A stretch of 64,000 nucleotides of DNA. Source: Nocardiopsis ganjiahuensis DSM 45031. Its GTDB lineage: Bacteria; Actinomycetota; Actinomycetes; Streptosporangiales; Streptosporangiaceae. A program made the position numbers and the translations under genes. Under the pieces are notes generated by a model that did not search any database, was not told where the DNA came from, and saw only the letters and a list, made by a program, of their open reading frames with translations. This document shows, one piece after another, positions 61,183 to 64,000 of this stretch; position 1 is the stretch's first letter, and the number at the start of each line of letters is the position of its first letter. The stretch covers positions 310,001 through 374,000 of the forward strand of contig NZ_ANBA01000014.1 in the NCBI RefSeq assembly GCF_000341085.1, written 5' to 3'.

Positions 61183-62400
61183 TCAGGACTCCGCGGAGCG
61201 GACGACCATCACGGAGTTGAACCCCGCGTGGCCGCGCGCTACGACCATCGCCGAGCGCACCGGCATGGTGCGCGGCTCGGGGCCGACCAGGTCGAGCCCG
61301 TGTCCGGGGTCGGCGTTCACGTTCACGGTCGGAGGGACGACCCCCTGCTTCATGGACAGGAACGCCGTGGCCAGGTCCAGGGGCGCGGCCCCCGAGTACA
61401 GGCGGCCCGTCATCGTCTTGGGTGCGGTGACGGGTACGCTCTCGCGGCCGAACACGGCGTTGATCGCCTCGGCCTCGATCCGGTCGAGTTCCGGGATGGC
61501 CGCGGCGTCGGCGAACACGACATCGACGTCACCGGCCGTCATCCCCGCGTCGGCGAGGGCGAACTCCATCGCCCGGCGCAGACCCGGTTCGCGGCCGCTG
61601 CCGGGCCGCGGGTCGAAGGTGGCGGCGTAACCCGCCACCTCGCCGTAGGTCCTCGCGCCGCGCTCGCGTGCCGACTCGGCGGACTCGGTCACGAGGATCG
61701 CGCCGCCCTCACCGGGGACGTGGCCACCCGACCTGCGGTCGAAGGGCAGATAGGCGGTCTCGGCATCCTCCGCCGTGCTGAGCCGTCCGCTGGCCAACTG
61801 GGCCACCCAGCCCCAGGGGCAGATGGAGGCGTCGATCGAGCCGGTTACGACCAGGTTCGTGCCCTTGCGGATCTGGCGTCTGGCCTGGGCAACCGCGTCC
61901 AGACCGCCGGCCTGGTCGCTGACCATGACGCCGCTGGGCCCCTTCATCCCGTTGCGGATGGAGATCTGTCCGCTGTTGACCGCGTAGAACCACGCGAACG
62001 ACTGGTAGGCGCTGACGTGTTCGCTGCCCAGGTTCCACAGCTTGCGCAGCTCGTTCTGACCGAACTCGAACCCGCCCGAGGAGCTGGCGGTGATGACGCC
62101 CATGTCGAATGCGGGCATCTCGTCGGGTACCACCCCGGAGTCGGTCAGAGCCCAGTCCGCCGCGACCAGGGCCAGCCTGGTCATCCGGTCGGTCTGCGGA
62201 ATAAGCCTGCTGGGCAGGTGTTCCTTGGCGTCGAAGCCGTCGATCTCCCCGGCCAGACGTGCCGGGTAGCTGTCCGGCGTGAAGCTGCGGATCCGGCCCA
62301 GGCCGCTCTTGCCGTTGAGGGTCGCCGTCCAGAAGTCCTGGGTGCCTAGCCCGTTCGGGGCTGCGACGCCCAGCCCGGTCACCACGGTCGATGTGCTCAT
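61183..62400 (-). CDS. chain length factor (KS-beta)
   Basis: A 405-residue KS-like protein from ATG 62400, overlapping the KS-alpha stop by four bases, the hallmark of type II polyketide operons. The active-site Cys is replaced by Gln163 ([11 protein letters not shown]), so it is the decarboxylating/chain-length subunit. [14 protein letters not shown] starts the fold. It pairs with KS-alpha and its pocket sets chain length; residues that gate the pocket cannot be read reliably by eye, so chain length is left open. Confidence 0.92.
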   Translation of the reverse strand: MSTSTVVTGLGVAAPNGLGTQDFWTATLNGKSGLGRIRSFTPDSYPARLAGEIDGFDAKEHLPSRLIPQTDRMTRLALVAADWALTDSGVVPDEMPAFDMGVITASSSGGFEFGQNELRKLWNLGSEHVSAYQSFAWFYAVNSGQISIRNGMKGPSGVMVSDQAGGLDAVAQARRQIRKGTNLVVTGSIDASICPWGWVAQLASGRLSTAEDAETAYLPFDRRSGGHVPGEGGAILVTESAESARERGARTYGEVAGYAATFDPRPGSGREPGLRRAMEFALADAGMTAGDVDVVFADAAAIPELDRIEAEAINAVFGRESVPVTAPKTMTGRLYSGAAPLDLATAFLSMKQGVVPPTVNVNADPGHGLDLVGPEPRTMPVRSAMVVARGHAGFNSVMVVRSAES

Positions 62401-63668
62401 GCCGTTCTCCTCTCGGAACGGGACAGGACCATCGCGCTCTGAAATCCGCCGAACCCGCTGCCGACCGTCAGCACCGAGTCGACGATCTGGTCCCGGGCGG
62501 TCAGCGGCACGTAGTCCAGGTCGCACTCGGGGTCGGGGGTGCACAGATTGGCCGTTGGCGGCACGACCCCGTACTCCATCGCCAGGGCGGAGGCGGCTAT
62601 CTCGATGGAGCCGATAGCCCCCAGGGAGTGGCCGACCATGGACTTGATGGAGCTCACCGGTGTCCGGTAGGCGTGCTCGCCCAGGCTCTTTTTGAAGGCC
62701 GCTGTCTCGTGGCGGTCGTTCTGTTTGGTGCCGGACCCGTGGGCGTTGACGTAGTCGATCTCCTCGGGGTTCATCCGGGCCTCGGCCAGCGCGGTGTCGA
62801 TCGCCTCGGCCATCTCCGCGCCGTCGGGCCGCAGACCGGTCATGTGGTAGGCGTTGCTGCGCGTGGCGTAGCCAGCGATCTCGGCGTAGATGTGCGCTCC
62901 GCGCGCCTTGGCGCTCTCCAGTTCCTCCAAGATGAACATGGCCGAGCCCTCACCGAGGACGAAGCCGTTGCGGCTCTTGTCGAAGGGCCGTGAGGCGTGC
63001 TCTGGCGCGTCGTACCGGGGCGTGGTCGCCTTGATGGCGTCGAAGCACGCCATGGTGATGGGCGAGATGGGCGCGTCCGAGGCGCCGGCCAGGAGGACGT
63101 CGGCGGAGCCCTCGCGGATCAGCTCCACGGCATAGCCCACGGCGTCGATCCCGGACGTGCAGCCGGTGGAAACCACCGTGCTCGGCCCCTCGGCTCCCGT
63201 GGCCCATGCGACCTCGGCCGCAAACGAGCTCGGTACCAGGTAGTTGTACAGGTGTGGGGCGGCGTAGTCGTTGTCGACCAGGTTCAGGCGGCCGCCGTCA
63301 CTGACCACCCGGTACTCCTGGTCGAGGCCCATCGTGGCGCCCACCGCGCTGCCGATGGTGATGCCCATCCGGTGCGGGTCGACCTCGTCGATCCGCAAGC
63401 CGCTGTCGGCGATGGCGCCCCGGGCCGCGACCAGCGCCAGTTGGGCCGCCCGGTCGGTGCGCCGAACCACTTGCGGGCTCAGGCCGTGCTCGTAGGGGTC
63501 GAAGTCGATCTCTGCGGCCACGCGGGAGCGGAAGGGCGCCGGGTCGAAGAAGGTGATCCCTCGGGTCGCGGTGCGCCCGTCGGTGAGCAGGCTCCAGAAC
63601 TCCTTGAGCCCGACTCCGCCCGGCGCCAGGACCTCGATCCCGGTGATGGCCACACGTCTGGCGGTCAC
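62397..63668 (-). CDS. ketosynthase alpha of the type II polyketide synthase
   Basis: A 423-residue ketosynthase from GTG 63668, 7 bases after GGGAGG. Cys170 lies in [13 protein letters not shown], with the two His in [14 protein letters not shown] and [24 protein letters not shown] is the typical KS-alpha start. With CLF, ACP and a malonyl donor it makes the minimal polyketide synthase. Its GTG overlaps the stop of a 30-codon upstream ORF (GTGA), and its stop overlaps CLF, so all three are translationally coupled. Confidence 0.95.
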   Translation of the reverse strand: MTARRVAITGIEVLAPGGVGLKEFWSLLTDGRTATRGITFFDPAPFRSRVAAEIDFDPYEHGLSPQVVRRTDRAAQLALVAARGAIADSGLRIDEVDPHRMGITIGSAVGATMGLDQEYRVVSDGGRLNLVDNDYAAPHLYNYLVPSSFAAEVAWATGAEGPSTVVSTGCTSGIDAVGYAVELIREGSADVLLAGASDAPISPITMACFDAIKATTPRYDAPEHASRPFDKSRNGFVLGEGSAMFILEELESAKARGAHIYAEIAGYATRSNAYHMTGLRPDGAEMAEAIDTALAEARMNPEEIDYVNAHGSGTKQNDRHETAAFKKSLGEHAYRTPVSSIKSMVGHSLGAIGSIEIAASALAMEYGVVPPTANLCTPDPECDLDYVPLTARDQIVDSVLTVGSGFGGFQSAMVLSRSERRTA

Positions 63669-63757
63669 TTGCCGACCTCCCAGCAGCAGAGGCTCGTGGC
63701 CATGGCGTCGTCGCTGGACGTCAGGTCCATCCGGGCGGCGATCAGTGTGCTGTGCAT
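63665..63757 (-). CDS. 30-codon leader-like ORF, N-terminus of a TcmI-type cyclase
   Basis: ATG 63757 behind GAGGAGAG opens [20 protein letters not shown] then [10 protein letters not shown] and stops at 63665, overlapping the KS-alpha start. TcmI-type polyketide cyclases begin MHxTLIVARM-x-PGSxDDVA and usually occupy exactly this place. Here the frame ends after 30 codons, so the cyclase body has been deleted while start, ribosome site and coupling to KS-alpha are kept. It may survive only as a translation leader. Too short for automatic gene finders. Confidence 0.55.
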   Translation of the reverse strand: MHSTLIAARMDLTSSDDAMATSLCCWEVGK

Positions 63758-63793
63758 CTGTTCTCTCCTCGCGGTGGGAACTGTGGAAGAAGC

Positions 63794-63851
63794 GTGCCCG
63801 GAGTCTGCCGGGCACAGCGCGTGACGATTCCGGCCGGATGGCGCCGGAATC
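63794..63851 (-). terminator. two hairpins between the BCCP and KS genes
   Basis: GTGCCCGG/CCGGGCAC (63794-63801 with 63808-63815) and GATTCCGGC/GCCGGAATC (63826-63834 with 63843-63851) are perfect stems in the 145-bp gap. They could end or attenuate the transcript coming from the BCCP gene, leaving KS-alpha under separate control. Confidence 0.5.
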
Positions 63852-63902
63852 CTGTTGGAGAAGGTGAGAGGGTGGTGAGGGAGGTCCGGGGGCTGCGGGC
63901 CG

Positions 63903-64000
63903 TCAGTCCTTGATCTCGCAGATCGCTGCGCCTGAGGAGACGGAAGCGCCGACCTCGAGGTTCAGGCCGGTGACCGTGCCGGACTTGTGTGCGTTGAGTG
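63903..64000 (-). CDS. biotin carboxyl carrier protein, C-terminal end only
   Basis: The last 31 codons of a leftward gene enter from the right edge: LNAHKSGTVTGLNLEVGASV then SSGAAICEIKD. This is the C-terminal half of a biotinyl/lipoyl hammerhead (family form: I-A-P-GTV--I-V--GD-V--GQ-L--IE); the biotin Lys (MKM) is beyond the window. It stands immediately upstream of the type II polyketide genes and fits with the carboxyltransferase and epsilon genes 8 kb further on as dedicated malonyl-CoA supply. Confidence 0.75.
   Translation of the reverse strand, partial: LNAHKSGTVTGLNLEVGASVSSGAAICEIKD

Overview
The window is GC-rich with strongly GC-biased third codon positions, dense overlapping ATGA/GTGA gene junctions, conservon-like regulators, XRE-TPR regulators, an AICE-type DUF2637 gene, a type I-E CRISPR array with the GTCTTCCCCGC...GGGGTGAGCC repeat and an aromatic (type II) polyketide cluster. 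This points to a filamentous actinobacterium; a Nocardiopsis/Streptosporangiales-like host is plausible but not provable from this window. It looks like an accessory, recombination-prone part of the chromosome: at least ten transposon copies or relics (IS481, IS3, IS701-like, ISAs1, IS5, IS110, IS1182) and an integrative-element relic lie between working gene sets.

Layout. 1-3.6 kb: 5'-truncated E2-E1 (ubiquitin-like conjugation) gene, an IS481 copy, and a cupin gene cut by that IS. 3.6-4.9 kb: relic of an actinomycete integrative element (integrase C-terminus, 48-nt tRNA-Val-like att fragment, DUF2637 membrane protein). 5.2-7.9 kb: a 37-repeat CRISPR array read leftward and a three-repeat array read rightward, back to back across a 324-bp double leader; the second is broken by an IS3 fragment and no cas gene is present. 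8.7-15 kb: a leftward, translationally coupled operon of Roadblock protein, DUF742-GTPase fusion, FAD monooxygenase, methyltransferase and a single-module KS-AT-ACP polyketide synthase. 15.2-19 kb: two paralogous zinc-ribbon/HTH regulators flanking a flavoprotein, then a HAD phosphatase. 19-21.9 kb: transposase relic and an orotate-phosphoribosyltransferase-like gene in lower-GC DNA.

21.9-33.2 kb: a tight leftward operon of four very large proteins (1485, 660, 1115 and 510 residues) with no recognised catalytic motif; the first carries a DUF6603-like region and the last looks like a tail-fibre or adhesin. It has a clear promoter and is the best candidate for an undescribed system. 33.5-41.5 kb: a transposon graveyard holding three tiny secreted two-cysteine peptides, a decayed enolase-superfamily gene, a salicylate synthase, and an exported ACP-like protein whose phosphopantetheine serine is Asp. 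41.6-49.4 kb: hydrolase and XRE regulator, then a pterin operon folB-folE-folK, a nucleotidyltransferase-like protein, a pteridine-reductase-like SDR and arginyl-tRNA synthetase. 49.4-54.6 kb: APH-like kinase, decayed regulator, methyltransferase/transposase chimera, orphan OmpR-type regulator with an atypical acidic pocket, and IS1182 relic. 55-64 kb: type II polyketide cluster (KS-alpha, chain length factor, ACP, ketoreductase, didomain aromatase/cyclase, hydrolase, MFS exporter) with dedicated acyl-CoA carboxylase parts (BCCP, carboxyltransferase, epsilon), running off the right edge.

The type II cluster should make malonyl-CoA through its own carboxylase subunits, build and C9-reduce a poly-beta-ketone, aromatise it and export the product; the orphan regulator at 52.7 kb may control it. 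The pterin operon has the enzymes to go from GTP to hydroxymethyl-dihydropterin pyrophosphate and a reductase but no dihydropteroate synthase, which suggests a specialised pterin product. All functional statements are by recognition of motifs; no database search was possible.
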